Positions 40,313-49,252 of a stretch of 64,000 nt of DNA are shown piece by piece. The stretch comes from Methylomonas fluvii (lineage in GTDB: Bacteria; Pseudomonadota; Gammaproteobacteria; Methylococcales; Methylomonadaceae). Positions within the stretch are counted from its first letter, which is position 1. The number at the start of each line of letters is the position of its first letter. Under the pieces are notes generated by a model. That model had not been told where the DNA came from. It saw only the letters and a program-made list of their open reading frames with translations, and ran no database searches. The position numbers and the translations under genes were made by a program. The stretch is from the NCBI RefSeq assembly GCF_014850975.1, contig NZ_JACXST010000001.1:124001-188000 (forward strand). Reading direction: 5' to 3'.

Positions 40313-40891
40313 GGTCTAAAGATCGAATTATCTGACAAATTGAAAGGTTAATTTAGCAGATTTTCAGCTTTGGGAATTATTTCAGCAGCCGCCGACACCA
40401 GCTTGTAGGCTTCGCTTACCGCTCTGCCACAGGTTATGAGAAGGGAGAAAGGAGGATTTAAAAGTACCGCTAAAATCATGCGCTTTAGCGGAGTATTCAT
40501 CCGTAGCGGCTAAAGAAAGCCCTCGGAAAGCGGGAGTTTGCATTGCGTTTGCCGGCTTGCTTAGTTAAAGAACGAGGCAACCAAGCAAACCGGTAAACGC
40601 TATCCGGACAATCGATTAAGGGGATTGCCCGGTCACAAAACAGGCGGCAGTGCCCGCCAAAAACAACTATCTTGGTTCAAACCAAACCATTCAAAACCCT
40701 CTATCAAACCGACTCTTAAACTCCCTGGATTCGTCATTCCCGAGAAGGTCGCCACCGTTATGAGCACTCAGCGAATCCAGCATAGCCACTGGATTCCCGC
40801 CTTCGCAGGAGCGACGATATTTAAGAACTGGATGAATCATATCGTAAAGTCTTGGCCGGCAAGTGATTGAACCGGATAGATTTAACAAGTA
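40313..40891. repeat. Gene-free region with hairpins and intergenic repeats
   Basis: No real gene is seen in 579 bases. CCGCTAAA/TTTAGCGG forms a hairpin at 40467-40491. A longer imperfect hairpin spans 40545-40600. At 40730-40835 are GATTCGTCATTCCC and ATTCCCGCCTTCGCAGGAGC, pieces of a common intergenic repeat that encodes a false WIPAFAGAT peptide. Related pieces occur near 7635 and 45385. Confidence 0.6.
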
Positions 40892-41140
40892 TCAGTTGCC
40901 GCCTTTGAAGGTAATTTCCAACGCGTGCAAGGAATTAGCGCAATTGGCGCTACCTTGAATAGCCGGGTCATCGTGACAGGCTTGGTTTTGGGCGCGAGCT
41001 TCCTTAATGTTAGCTACATACCAGGCGACGGTTTTGACATCCTCGCCAGCCGCTTCATTCGCATTAGTAACATTCAACGCCGTGGTCAAACCCAGCGCGG
41101 CAACAGCAGCGGCTACTATCATCATATGTGCTTTTTTCAT
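40892..41140 (-). CDS. Small secreted EexN-like protein
   Basis: An 82-aa protein with a signal peptide (MKKAHMMIVAAAVAALGLTTAL, cleavage probably after ANA/NEA). The mature part reads VAWYVANIKEARAQNQACHDDP and then NCANSLHALE, which matches the EexN entry-exclusion lipoprotein pattern (W-Y, N, C, C, A-x2-A) but lacks a lipobox cysteine. Start 41140 is preceded by AGGAG; in-frame sequence further upstream is rejected. No plasmid transfer genes are near, so a conjugation role is doubtful; small periplasmic proteins of this kind are common in Methylococcales. Confidence 0.65.
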   Translation of the reverse strand: MKKAHMMIVAAAVAALGLTTALNVTNANEAAGEDVKTVAWYVANIKEARAQNQACHDDPAIQGSANCANSLHALEITFKGGN

Positions 41141-41432
41141 AAAAAACTCCTTGGCTTTTCGATTATCGGGGGGACGATTAAAGCCCATGCAAACCCGCAT
41201 GAGCTGGCGATAATCTAGCAAAGAATCCTAACGTTTAAAATGTGGCCGATTGCCGCGCGACAATATGTCTCTACAGTGCGGCATATCACACAATTTTGCA
41301 CAAAAAACCCCAAATGCAGCTGACAAAAAGCGTTAATAGCAAATCCCAACAAAAGACAGCGGGTCAGCCCGGACAGGTTTGTTGGAGAAAAGAGAAGACG
41401 GCGCAATAAGCCAAAGCCATTGCGCCAGGGAT

Positions 41433-41834
41433 TTATTTGATTTTGACCAGTTCCTTACCATTGCTGGAGAAACTGCAGATACCGGCTGCGAAATAATTGC
41501 ATTCGTCCGATTGCTCCAGCTTGGCACCGTTAGGCGCCAGATGAATCTTGATTGAGCAAGAGCGCGCTTCGCCCTCAATATGTTTTTTCAATACCAATTC
41601 GTTCTCACCGACACTTTTGGCTTCATCGGATACCGTTGCGGAACAGGCGTGCTTGCCGGCTTCATCGGGATTGGGTTCGAAATCCACATCCACCGTGGCG
41701 TTAATTTCTTTACCTAAGGTCGTGACCTTCAAATGCTGTACATGATTGCCGTCGCGCAACAGATAATGATCAGTAGCCGCCGTAGCAGTACCGGAAGCCA
41801 GCATCGCGATGGCCAGAAACAACGTTTTTCTCAT
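41433..41834 (-). CDS. Secreted protein of unknown function
   Basis: A 133-aa protein with a clear signal peptide (MRKTLFLAIAMLASGTATAA). The mature region has four cysteines (HACSATV, RSCSIKIH, DECNYFAAGICSF), which could form two disulfides, and a beta-rich pattern (NHVQHLKVTTLGKEINATVDVDF). GAGG precedes the ATG. No family is recognised; it is likely periplasmic. Confidence 0.7.
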   Translation of the reverse strand: MRKTLFLAIAMLASGTATAATDHYLLRDGNHVQHLKVTTLGKEINATVDVDFEPNPDEAGKHACSATVSDEAKSVGENELVLKKHIEGEARSCSIKIHLAPNGAKLEQSDECNYFAAGICSFSSNGKELVKIK

Positions 41835-42092
41835 GATGTTACCTCTTCTTATAAGTTTAAGTGGTTCAAAAAGGGCTAAGGCCGATCCGACTTTAGTATG
41901 CCATGCCGGACGGTATAGCGCTTAAGCTGGAGGCTTGATTGGGATTGTACCTTACTGATCCCTATTACCAAACATCCCGCGCCCCCGCATCCGGGTAACC
42001 CACCAGCAATCGGCAAACCGCTGCCCAAACCATGAAAGCCCTGGCGATTTATGCCATAATCCGCCCTCATTTTCCCAGGCTGTTTTAACCCC

Positions 42093-44162
42093 ATGTCTAA
42101 CCGAAAAATCCTTGTTACCAGCGCCCTGCCGTATGCCAATGGCCCGATTCATTTAGGCCACCTCGTCGAATACATCCAAACCGACATCTGGGTACGGTTC
42201 CAGAAACAACGCGGGCACAATTGTTACTACGTTTGCGCCGACGACACCCACGGCACGCCGATCATGCTGCGCGCGGACAAGGAAGGCATTACCCCGGAAC
42301 AACTGATCGCCGACGTGGAAAAACAGCATCGCGCCGATTTCCAGGAATTTGGTGTCGCGTTCGATCAATACCACAGCACCCATTCGCCGGAAAACAAAGA
42401 ATTCTCAGCGCTGATCTACAAACGCCTGCGCGACGGTGGTCATATCAGCCAACGTAGCATCACCCAGGCTTACGATCCGGTGAAAAACATGTTTCTGCCG
42501 GACCGTTTCATTAAAGGCGAATGCCCGAAATGCGGCGCGGCCGATCAATACGGCGACAGCTGCGAAGCCTGCGGCGCCACCTATTCGCCCACCGAACTGA
42601 AAAACGCCGTTTCAGCGATCTCCGGTGAGCGCCCCATCGAAAAAGATTCCGAGCACTATTTCTTCGAACTCGGCCATTTTGCCGAGATGCTGCGCGACTG
42701 GACCACCGCCGGCCACTTGCAACCGGAAGTCAGCAACAAGATGGCCGAATGGCTGGAGAACGGTTTGCAGCAATGGGACATCTCCCGCGATGCGCCGTAT
42801 TTTGGTTTCGAAATTCCAGACGCGCCGGGCAAGTATTTCTACGTCTGGCTGGATGCACCCATCGGTTACATGGCCAGCTTCAAGCATTTCTGCGACCGCC
42901 AGAGCCTGGATTTCGACCAGTTTTGGCAAAAAGACAGCACCACCGAGCTGTACCATTTCATCGGCAAGGACATCATTTATTTCCACGCCCTGTTCTGGCC
43001 GGCCATGCTGCACGGCGCAGACTTTAGAACGCCCAGCGCGATTTTCGCCCACGGCTTTTTAACCGTCAACGGCGAGAAAATGTCCAAATCGCGCGGCACC
43101 TTCATCAAGGCCCGCACCTACCTGGACCATCTGAATCCCGAATATCTGCGCTATTACTTCGCCGCCAAACTCAGCGCCGGCGTCGATGACATTGATTTAA
43201 ACTTCGACGACTTCAGCCAACGCGTCAACTCCGATCTGGTCGGCAAAGTAGTCAACATCGCCAGCCGCTGCAGTGGCTTCATCGCCAAGCGTTTCGACGG
43301 CGTACTTTCGGCGGAATGCGCCGAGCCGGCCTTATTCCAACAGTTTGTCGACGCTAACAGCACCATCGCCGATCTGTATGAAAGCCGCGAATTCGGCAAA
43401 GCGATGCGGGAAATCATGGCACTGGCAGACAAGGCCAACCAATACATCGACGAGAAAAAACCCTGGCTGATCGCTAAAGAAGAAGGCCGTGACGCCGAGT
43501 TGCACGCGGTATGCAGCATGGGCGTCAACCTGTTTCGGCTGCTGGTCGTTTATCTGCGCCCGGTCATTCCAACGCTGGCAAGCAACGCCGAGAGCTTTTT
43601 AAACATCCCGGCGCAAACCTGGCCGAGCGATGCCCAGCCGCTGCTCGGCCATAAAATCAATAGCTTTACACCGTTGATGACCCGGGTAGAGCCAGACAAA
43701 ATCGCCGCGATTGTGGAAGCCTCCAAGGAAAACCTGGAAAAAACCCCGCCGGTAACAGCTAAGCCAGCCAAACCAGTTGCCGCCGTGACCACAAACCCGG
43801 AGCAAGTGGCAAAAGCCATAGCCGAACCCATCGCCGAAGCCATCGAAATCGAAGACTTCGCCAAGATCGACTTACGCATCGCTCGCATCGTCAAAGCCGA
43901 ATCGGTGGAAGGCGCGGAGAAACTGCTGCAACTCACTGTCGATCTGGGCGACGAAACTCGTAATATTTTCGCCGGCATTAAATCGGCCTACGCCCCGGAA
44001 GAATTGGAAGGCAAACTGACCGTGGTAGTGGCTAATCTGAAGCCGCGCAAAATGCGCTTCGGCACCTCGGAAGGCATGGTGCTGGCGGCTGGCCCCGGCG
44101 GCAAAGACATCTGGGTGTTATCGCCGGACCAAGGCGCACAGCCGGGCATGCGGGTTAAGTAA
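42093..44162 (+). CDS. metG: Methionyl-tRNA synthetase
   Basis: Class I aminoacyl-tRNA synthetase, 689 aa. HIGH motif HLGH in [12 protein letters not shown], zinc knuckle in [23 protein letters not shown] motif in [11 protein letters not shown]. The anticodon-binding helical domain is followed by a Pro/Ala-rich linker ([13 protein letters not shown]) and a C-terminal EMAPII/Trbp111 OB-fold ([31 protein letters not shown]) used for dimerisation and tRNA binding. rnfB follows after 138 bases, and mrp lies 6 kb away rather than adjacent as in E. coli. Confidence 0.97.
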   Translation: MSNRKILVTSALPYANGPIHLGHLVEYIQTDIWVRFQKQRGHNCYYVCADDTHGTPIMLRADKEGITPEQLIADVEKQHRADFQEFGVAFDQYHSTHSPENKEFSALIYKRLRDGGHISQRSITQAYDPVKNMFLPDRFIKGECPKCGAADQYGDSCEACGATYSPTELKNAVSAISGERPIEKDSEHYFFELGHFAEMLRDWTTAGHLQPEVSNKMAEWLENGLQQWDISRDAPYFGFEIPDAPGKYFYVWLDAPIGYMASFKHFCDRQSLDFDQFWQKDSTTELYHFIGKDIIYFHALFWPAMLHGADFRTPSAIFAHGFLTVNGEKMSKSRGTFIKARTYLDHLNPEYLRYYFAAKLSAGVDDIDLNFDDFSQRVNSDLVGKVVNIASRCSGFIAKRFDGVLSAECAEPALFQQFVDANSTIADLYESREFGKAMREIMALADKANQYIDEKKPWLIAKEEGRDAELHAVCSMGVNLFRLLVVYLRPVIPTLASNAESFLNIPAQTWPSDAQPLLGHKINSFTPLMTRVEPDKIAAIVEASKENLEKTPPVTAKPAKPVAAVTTNPEQVAKAIAEPIAEAIEIEDFAKIDLRIARIVKAESVEGAEKLLQLTVDLGDETRNIFAGIKSAYAPEELEGKLTVVVANLKPRKMRFGTSEGMVLAAGPGGKDIWVLSPDQGAQPGMRVK

Positions 44163-44300
44163 GGCAAAGCAGTGGAGATTGATCATTATTAGTCCGGCTC
44201 TATTTATCACGGGTATCCCACTCGGGCTGAGCGCGTCGAAGCCCAGGCTGCTGCCCTTCGGCAGGCTAACGGTATTTAAGGGCCAGCTTAACAATTGGCT

Positions 44301-44873
44301 ATGAGCGAACAAAACGCGACATCCCTGGCCGAACAAATCGACGCACTACTACCGCAAACCCAATGCCGTAAATGCGGCTATCAGGGCTGCCGGCCTTATG
44401 CGGAAGCTATCGCTAGTGGCGAAGCGGACATCAACCAATGCCCGCCCGGCGGCGACCATGGGATCCAATTGCTGGCCGATTTATTAACCGTAACCGTCAA
44501 GCCTTTGAATCCGACATTCGGTGTCCATCGCCCACTACACGTAGCCGTGATAGATGAGGCAGCTTGCATAGGCTGCACAAAATGTCTGCCGCCTTGCCCG
44601 ACCGACGCCATCCTGGGTGCATCCAAGCACATGCATACTGTCATCGCCGCCTTATGTACCGGCTGCGAATTATGTATTGCCCCCTGCCCGGTCAACTGCA
44701 TCAGCATGATCCCGGCAAACGCCGAATGGACCGCCGATAATGCGGACCAATCCAGACAGCGTCACCAAGCCAAAAACCAGCGCCAAACCCGGGCGGAAGC
44801 GGAAAAGTCCGAACGGCTGAATCGACAAAAACAGCTGCTGGCGAAACTTAATAAAGGAAAAACCACCGTTTAA
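44301..44873 (+). CDS. rnfB: RnfB-like ferredoxin, soluble form
   Basis: A 190-aa iron-sulfur protein. The N-terminal Fe-S motif [16 protein letters not shown]...NQCPPGG is the RnfB four-Cys domain, followed by two 4Fe-4S motifs, [12 protein letters not shown] and [12 protein letters not shown]. The N-terminal membrane helix of true Rnf-complex RnfB is absent and no other rnf gene is present, so this is the stand-alone soluble form found in many proteobacteria. Electron partner unknown. Start ATG 44301; a TTG six bases earlier is less likely. The C-terminus is a basic helix ([19 protein letters not shown]). Confidence 0.85.
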   Translation: MSEQNATSLAEQIDALLPQTQCRKCGYQGCRPYAEAIASGEADINQCPPGGDHGIQLLADLLTVTVKPLNPTFGVHRPLHVAVIDEAACIGCTKCLPPCPTDAILGASKHMHTVIAALCTGCELCIAPCPVNCISMIPANAEWTADNADQSRQRHQAKNQRQTRAEAEKSERLNRQKQLLAKLNKGKTTV

Positions 44874-44886
44874 ACCCGGATTGGCA

Positions 44887-44915
44887 ATGACTTTAACGGC
44901 ATTTAATCTTATAAT
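44887..44915 (+). promoter_or_regulatory. Promoter of tRNA-Arg with GC-rich discriminator
   Basis: -35 ATGACT (44887-44892) and -10 TATAAT (44910-44915) have a 17-base spacer. The bases after the -10 are GGCGCGC, the GC-rich discriminator typical of stringently controlled stable-RNA promoters. The tRNA begins about 110 bases downstream, implying a 5' leader. Confidence 0.65.
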
Positions 44916-45026
44916 GGCGCGCTTACCCGATTCGGCCCAGTGGCCGATACGTATCCTGAAAGTAAATCCTCTTAGGTTTTCAAGATTAGGGTAAAAAGCC
45001 TACACCGCTTGACCGCAAATCACATT

Positions 45027-45103
45027 GCGCCCGTAGCTCAGCTGGATAGAGCGCAGCCCTCCGGAGGCTGAGGCCAGAGGTTCGAATCCTCTCGGGCGCG
45101 CCA
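45027..45103 (+). tRNA. tRNA-Arg (anticodon CCG)
   Basis: A 77-base cloverleaf: acceptor stem GCGCCCG/CGGGCGC, D-arm with AGCTCAGCTGGATAGAGC, anticodon stem CAGCC/GGCTG around CTCCGGA (anticodon CCG, reading CGG), T-arm CAGAGGTTCGAATCCTCTC, discriminator G and encoded CCA. Confidence 0.96.
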
Positions 45104-45460
45104 TTTGACATGTTTCCTACCCTATCTTGACTCTGCGTACCAAGGTACCGAGAGGCCTCTAATAGCAAATACTCTTTGCCATGCCCGCAAACCCGCTTCC
45201 GTGACGCAGCGCCAGGGGTGTTTATTACCATGGCCCCTAAATACCGTCGACTTTAATGAGGGCAGGCACTGAGTCTATCGAAGGGCGAACCAGTTCAGGC
45301 TTCGACGAAAGTAGCCTGAATGGGGCAGCGGGGATAACTAGACCTGGGTGAATACTATTTGCCCCGCCCATAACGGCTCTGGATTCCTCATTCCCGCGAA
45401 CGCGGAAATCCTATATGGCCGCAAGCCTCCGGCCGTTGCGGGCGCGGCGATATTTAAAGA
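45104..45460. other. Intergenic region with repeat fragments
   Basis: No gene is seen. It holds a fragment like the widespread CTGAGTCTATCGAAGGG repeat (near 45270), and GATTCCTCATTCCCGCGAACGC (45382 onward) plus a TGGCCGCAAGCC/GGCCGTTGCGGGC palindrome, relatives of the repeats near 40730. Confidence 0.5.
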
Positions 45461-45694
45461 CTAATAGATAGGCGAATCCGGATTGAAGTCACTCAACACG
45501 TTTTCAAGTTCCTCCAACAAGCTCTTTAAGGCTTCGGCTTCTTGAAGCAAATCGCTATTTTCCTGGCGGACGACTCGCACCGGAACGGCATCAGCTTTAA
45601 TGCTTGGTTTATCCGCTGCCGATTTAGCCGGCATATCGATTAATAGAGCCTCAAGCCCGCGACCCAGGCCGCGTTTGGGTGGAATATTATTCAT
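45461..45694 (-). CDS. Small protein with a ParB-type N-terminal motif
   Basis: A 77-aa protein starting MNNIPPKRGLGRGLEALLID. This KRGLGRGLxALL motif is the hallmark N-terminus of chromosomal ParB, the part that touches the ParA/Soj ATPase. Here the ParB CTP/parS-binding core is absent: after a charged linker, only a short acidic coiled-coil-like helix follows (DLLQEAEALKSLLEELENVL). It cannot be a partition ParB; it may be an adaptor that recruits a ParA/MinD-type ATPase, as other small ParB-N-like cargo factors do. No ParA gene lies in the window. A doubtful frame overlaps its start. Confidence 0.65.
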   Translation of the reverse strand: MNNIPPKRGLGRGLEALLIDMPAKSAADKPSIKADAVPVRVVRQENSDLLQEAEALKSLLEELENVLSDFNPDSPIY

Positions 45695-46066
45695 ATCAAG
45701 TTAATGACAACAGCAAGTCCGCTGCATTTGCGGCCGCTTAAGGCCATCATCTCCGGCGCATCCACCCTGGTAACTTTGGCGAAGCCTCGCTGCAACATCA
45801 TATAAATTCCTCTTCTAATCCCGGGGAACCGAGCTAATACAAACCGAATCAACGAATACCGGAAATCATCCACTTCGCCTGCCAACGAGCCATTTTAGCA
45901 ATTTCCCTACCGGCAAGCCGATCAGAAATACCCGATCCGGCAGAATACCCACCGTATTCCATGCCTCGACACTTGCACCAGCGCCACGAATCAATAGGAA
46001 ACGCAACACAGCGAGGACCATCCAGCAGGCGTCAACGCCAATAAGCCAGAATTCGGTTTGGCGATG
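45695..46066. other. Region between the ParB-motif gene and the J-domain gene
   Basis: A 64-codon minus-strand frame (45691-45885) starting with TTG has a stop overlapping the ATG of the ParB-motif gene. It lacks a recognisable domain and a good ribosome site, so I leave it unannotated. The remaining bases contain no clear feature. Confidence 0.35.
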
Positions 46067-46579
46067 TCACACCATGCCCTGCTCTTGCAGCATGGCGTAG
46101 GCGGCGTTGATTTGTCGGGTTTCTTCCTCGGCGAGTTGTTTGATTTTTTCGCCAAACACGCCGACTCGGTCCGGGTGGTATTCGGAAATTTTCTTTTTGT
46201 ATGCCGCTTTGATGTCTATCGGTATGGCATCAGCAGTCAGGCCGAGAATTAAATAACAATCCGCTAACGATTTGATGTGTTGATCGTCTTCAGGTAGTTT
46301 TATTTCGGTTATATACACATTGCGATGTTCGTCGATGTCCAATTTGAATTGTGCATGACACTTTCGGCATCGCGCTTTATTACTCTCGATGGGCAACGTA
46401 AATTTAATGTGCTGCGCGCAGGATGGACAGGAAATTGTCCTTACATTGGCAGGCGTTCTAAGAGCGAGCTGTTTTTGATTTTGATTTTTGCGTCGAGTTT
46501 TTCTGGCATTGAATACCAGCAGCCCGACCAAAATAATGTTCAATATTAACGATGCGGACAACGCAATATTGGTCATCAT
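46067..46579 (-). CDS. Membrane-anchored zinc-ribbon J-domain protein
   Basis: A 170-aa protein: an N-terminal membrane helix (IALSASLILNIILVGLLVF), a zinc ribbon with CPSCAQ and CRKCHAQ (residues ~50-80, MJ0042-like), and a C-terminal J domain (DCYLILGLTADAIPIDIKAAYKKKISEYHPDRVG) with the invariant HPD. The J domain should stimulate DnaK ATPase at the cytoplasmic membrane face. The zinc ribbon may bind a client. A DUF805 zinc-ribbon gene lies just upstream in the same direction. Confidence 0.75.
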   Translation of the reverse strand: MMTNIALSASLILNIILVGLLVFNARKTRRKNQNQKQLALRTPANVRTISCPSCAQHIKFTLPIESNKARCRKCHAQFKLDIDEHRNVYITEIKLPEDDQHIKSLADCYLILGLTADAIPIDIKAAYKKKISEYHPDRVGVFGEKIKQLAEEETRQINAAYAMLQEQGMV

Positions 46580-46625
46580 CCAGGCTAATTGACTGATCGA
46601 CGAAATTTAAAATAATGAAGCGGTG

Positions 46626-47090
46626 TTAAACAGGCGCCCCGTACTCGTTTGCACGGTCATCGCCTTTTGACACCATCCAGATGAAATACGGAATGATGCC
46701 GATGATGGTCAGAATAATCAGATACCACCAGCCGCTATGCCCGGTATCGTGTAATCGGCGGATATTAACAGCCAACGATGGAAATAAAATTACCAAGTTG
46801 GTGATCGCTGTGACGGTTGCTGGCTCGCCGTAGGACGATTGATCTATGATCCCCGCCATCATCGATACCAATAGCGTGAAAAGCGCAAACCACCAGTATT
46901 CAGCGCGTGATGCTCTGCCTGTAAAAACAAATGCCTTTGCAAAACAGCCGGACACCGATTCGGTAAACGTCATATCCCGTCCGTTAGTCACTGGCCCGCG
47001 ATAGCCGGTATTCGATTGCATGGCGGCGCCACACTCAAGGCAGAAATTCGCATTTTCCGGATTTTGTTTTCCACAATTTGGACAATACAT
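46626..47090 (-). CDS. DUF805 membrane protein with N-terminal zinc ribbon
   Basis: A 154-aa protein with an N-terminal zinc ribbon (MYCPNCGKQNPENANFCLECG) and a DUF805 domain of about four membrane helices (RASRAEYWWFALFTLLVSMMAG, NIRRLHDTGHSGWWYLI, IGIIPYFIWMVSKGD). The RASRAEYWW and RRLHDTGHSGWW signatures are diagnostic of DUF805. Function is unknown. GGAG-like sequence precedes the ATG. Confidence 0.85.
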   Translation of the reverse strand: MYCPNCGKQNPENANFCLECGAAMQSNTGYRGPVTNGRDMTFTESVSGCFAKAFVFTGRASRAEYWWFALFTLLVSMMAGIIDQSSYGEPATVTAITNLVILFPSLAVNIRRLHDTGHSGWWYLIILTIIGIIPYFIWMVSKGDDRANEYGAPV

Positions 47091-47441
47091 TTTGCTCTCC
47101 GACAGACTCTTTACGTAACGATATTACTGCGATATGGAAAATTGTGTAGCCCGTTTGCACATTTTCATTCAGTTTCGTACAGCCGCTTTGGCAAAAGGGA
47201 TGAAACCCTTTGCAATGCTGAACGGCTACCATCCTTGCGCGGCATGCCAATGACCAAACTAATCCCGGCAAATAGAGAAAGCACCACCTCACCAGGTTTA
47301 TCGCCACTTTTTACGACACGATAGACGCAGAAAAATCAGGTGGATCTTGCCTGAATGAGTGAACAAAAAACGGCTGGCAGTCCTTTCGCAAAAGGGCTGC
47401 ATAACCCGACTAAACCGCGTTGCACGGTTTACGCGGATTAA
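47091..47441. other. Intergenic region without a supported gene
   Basis: No gene is supported. AAAGGG/CCCTTT (47191-47210) forms a weak hairpin. CCGCGT (47415-47420) pairs with ACGCGG (47431-47436) just after the microprotein gene; read on the minus strand this hairpin is followed by TTTAG and may end that transcript. Confidence 0.45.
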
Positions 47442-47627
47442 CTATTTATTCTGGTCGTCCACCGCATCGGCATCGTCTTTCGGGGCGGCATCGACAACGC
47501 GTTTTTTCGGCTTCTTAATAGCGGTCTGCTGATTGATCCGTTCAAGCTGGGCTAGAAAGTACGAGTCGTAATTCCAGTTTGGTTTTGCTGCGATGGGTTC
47601 GGGTTTGGTATCTCTGATATCGCTCAT
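47442..47627 (-). CDS. Small protein with W-x-Y-D-x-Y-F-L-A-Q-L motif
   Basis: A 61-aa protein starting MSDIRDTKPEPIAAKPNWNY. Its core WNYDSYFLAQLERIN is shared with the 33-aa product at 58178 (WHYDTYFLAQLNKTK). The rest is a proline/lysine-rich linker and an acidic C-terminus (AAPKDDADAVDDQ). The frame extends upstream to 47678, with no clear ribosome site for either start. No known family, signal peptide or membrane helix. The motif suggests a short amphipathic helix that docks on a partner. Confidence 0.6.
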   Translation of the reverse strand: MSDIRDTKPEPIAAKPNWNYDSYFLAQLERINQQTAIKKPKKRVVDAAPKDDADAVDDQNK

Positions 47628-47779
47628 AGTATTTTCGTTGATTACACTCGTTTGTGGGCAGATTAACTGCATTGACATAAATTAGCGCGCATCGCCAGTC
47701 ACCCAGAATCGCATAGGCACTTCGCCTGAAACATAAAGTTTGATTCCGTGGATTATTTGAACGACTCGCGCTGGACGTA

Positions 47780-48904
47780 TTAAACAGCAGCCGGCTTTAG
47801 CATTGAGGTTTTGCCTACCATAATATCCGCGGCTTTCAGCATGCGTTTAAATACCGATTCCTGGCAGTAAGGAATATTATGTTTTGCGCACAGCGCTTTC
47901 ACTTGCGGCTGCAATTTTTGGTATTGGCTTAGCGGCAAATCCGGCCATAAATGGTGCTCAATTTGATAATTCAACCAGCCGTAGAAAAAGTCGTTGAAAT
48001 TAGACCCGGTTGGATAATTCACCGAACCCAAAATCTGCCGCAGATAAAACTCGCCTTTACTATGCGATTTTTCATCGAACATCATCACGTCGTCGCCGGC
48101 ATGATTGGGGATCATCACCAGAAAGCTATGCATATTGGTGAAAATTTCCGCCAGAATCGAATTGATCAATACGCTGACAGCGGCAAACGCACCCAACGGT
48201 AAAAACAGCAGCGGTATTAGTACAAAACGATACGCGCTATACGGCAATACGCTTTGCAGCCATAGCGCCTTACCTTGCGGGGTAAACAGGCTCCAGGCAC
48301 CGATACGTGTGGTCTCGGGCTTGGGTTTACCTTGCAGGCGGGCGGCATTTAAAACCAATTCTTTGTGCGTGCGCGGGGTGTAATAAATGATTTTCCAGAT
48401 ACCGGAAAAAAACGCCACAATGGCATAGCGCTGCCACATCGGCAGTTTGGATTGCCGCAACCATTCCATGTTGTGCTGGGCATTGTTGGGATCGGTCTCC
48501 TCACCCAGATTGTAATGATGCAATAAGTCGTGTTCGTGATGCCAACCGGCCGGGGTCATCCAATCCGGCCAATCCAAAAACCGCCGCCAACCCTGTGCAA
48601 ACTTCTTGCTGGTGTAGTTTTTGTCCACGTCCCGCATTTTATCGAAGGCTTTATGCACGATGGGATGACCCACCCCGGTCCAGCGGGAAAAACTACCTTG
48701 ACTGATCAACAATGCGGAAATCGGGTTGGGGAAAATCCAGGCGGTCGCGTAACCAATGAGAGAGCAAACCTTTCCCCAGCGTTCGACTTTTTTTAAATGT
48801 TCGAAATCGGCAGGACCAATATCGGCTAACGCTTGTTTGTGAATTTGACTGATGTCTTTGGCTAATTGTTCGCGATCAACCGACTGGTAACTATTTAAAC
48901 TCAA
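47780..48904 (-). CDS. Membrane fatty acid desaturase
   Basis: A 374-aa di-iron membrane enzyme. Histidine boxes are HPIVHKAFDK, HHEHDLLHHYNLGEE and QIEHHLWPD, matching the H-x3-4-H, H-x2-HH and Q-x2-HH pattern of acyl-lipid desaturases. Hydrophobic helices lie near GYATAWIFPNPISALLI and FVLIPLLFLPLGAFAAVSVL. It introduces a double bond into membrane lipids using O2; regioselectivity cannot be told. Monocistronic. Confidence 0.85.
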   Translation of the reverse strand: MSLNSYQSVDREQLAKDISQIHKQALADIGPADFEHLKKVERWGKVCSLIGYATAWIFPNPISALLISQGSFSRWTGVGHPIVHKAFDKMRDVDKNYTSKKFAQGWRRFLDWPDWMTPAGWHHEHDLLHHYNLGEETDPNNAQHNMEWLRQSKLPMWQRYAIVAFFSGIWKIIYYTPRTHKELVLNAARLQGKPKPETTRIGAWSLFTPQGKALWLQSVLPYSAYRFVLIPLLFLPLGAFAAVSVLINSILAEIFTNMHSFLVMIPNHAGDDVMMFDEKSHSKGEFYLRQILGSVNYPTGSNFNDFFYGWLNYQIEHHLWPDLPLSQYQKLQPQVKALCAKHNIPYCQESVFKRMLKAADIMVGKTSMLKPAAV

Positions 48905-49166
48905 AATGTATTGTCTCTGTATAGTGCAAGGGAAGGATTAGAACACCTTCGGATAAAATGTCAGGATTTAAAGCGTCCGGACGGCGCTAAAAAATAGCTG
49001 TTTAATCAGCCGCCGGCGAGGGACAAACCGACTGACCGAGCAAGATGGCATAAGTCTATACACCCTCTGCAATTTTGCAGGCTTTCTCAACCATCCCGGA
49101 GCTTTGCCCGTGGGTATCACTAAGCAACTTTTGCAAATGTCTGAAAAGGGTAGCGTGTGATTTAAA

Positions 49167-49242
49167 TGGTGCCGGCAATAGGAATCGAACCTACGACCTT
49201 CGCGTTACGAGTGCGCTGCTCTACCTGCTGAGCTATGCCGGC
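49167..49242 (-). tRNA. tRNA-Thr (anticodon CGT)
   Basis: A 76-base cloverleaf on the minus strand: acceptor GCCGGCA/TGCCGGC, D-arm AGCTCAGCAGGTAGAGC, anticodon loop CTCGTAA (CGT, reading ACG), T-arm TAGGTTCGATTCCTA, discriminator A and encoded CCA. The base pair closing the anticodon loop is A-C, a mild irregularity. It lies just downstream of hisI. Confidence 0.93.
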
Positions 49243-49252
49243 GTGTGATTGT

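Noticed and set aside
40313..40640. c-di-GMP (GEMM) riboswitch near the GGDEF-EAL gene
   Set aside because: The conserved GEMM core (such as GGCAAACC with a tetraloop receptor) could not be found in the hairpin-rich stretch.
40625..40870. 81-codon frame containing WIPAFAGAT
   Set aside because: This peptide is the typical translation of a dispersed intergenic repeat, not a protein.
45691..45885. 64-codon minus-strand frame overlapping the ParB-motif gene
   Set aside because: TTG start, no ribosome site and no known domain; the four-base overlap alone is weak evidence.
47016..47324. Frames on both strands upstream of the DUF805 gene
   Set aside because: They overlap the DUF805 start or lie in sequence without coding character; no domain is seen.
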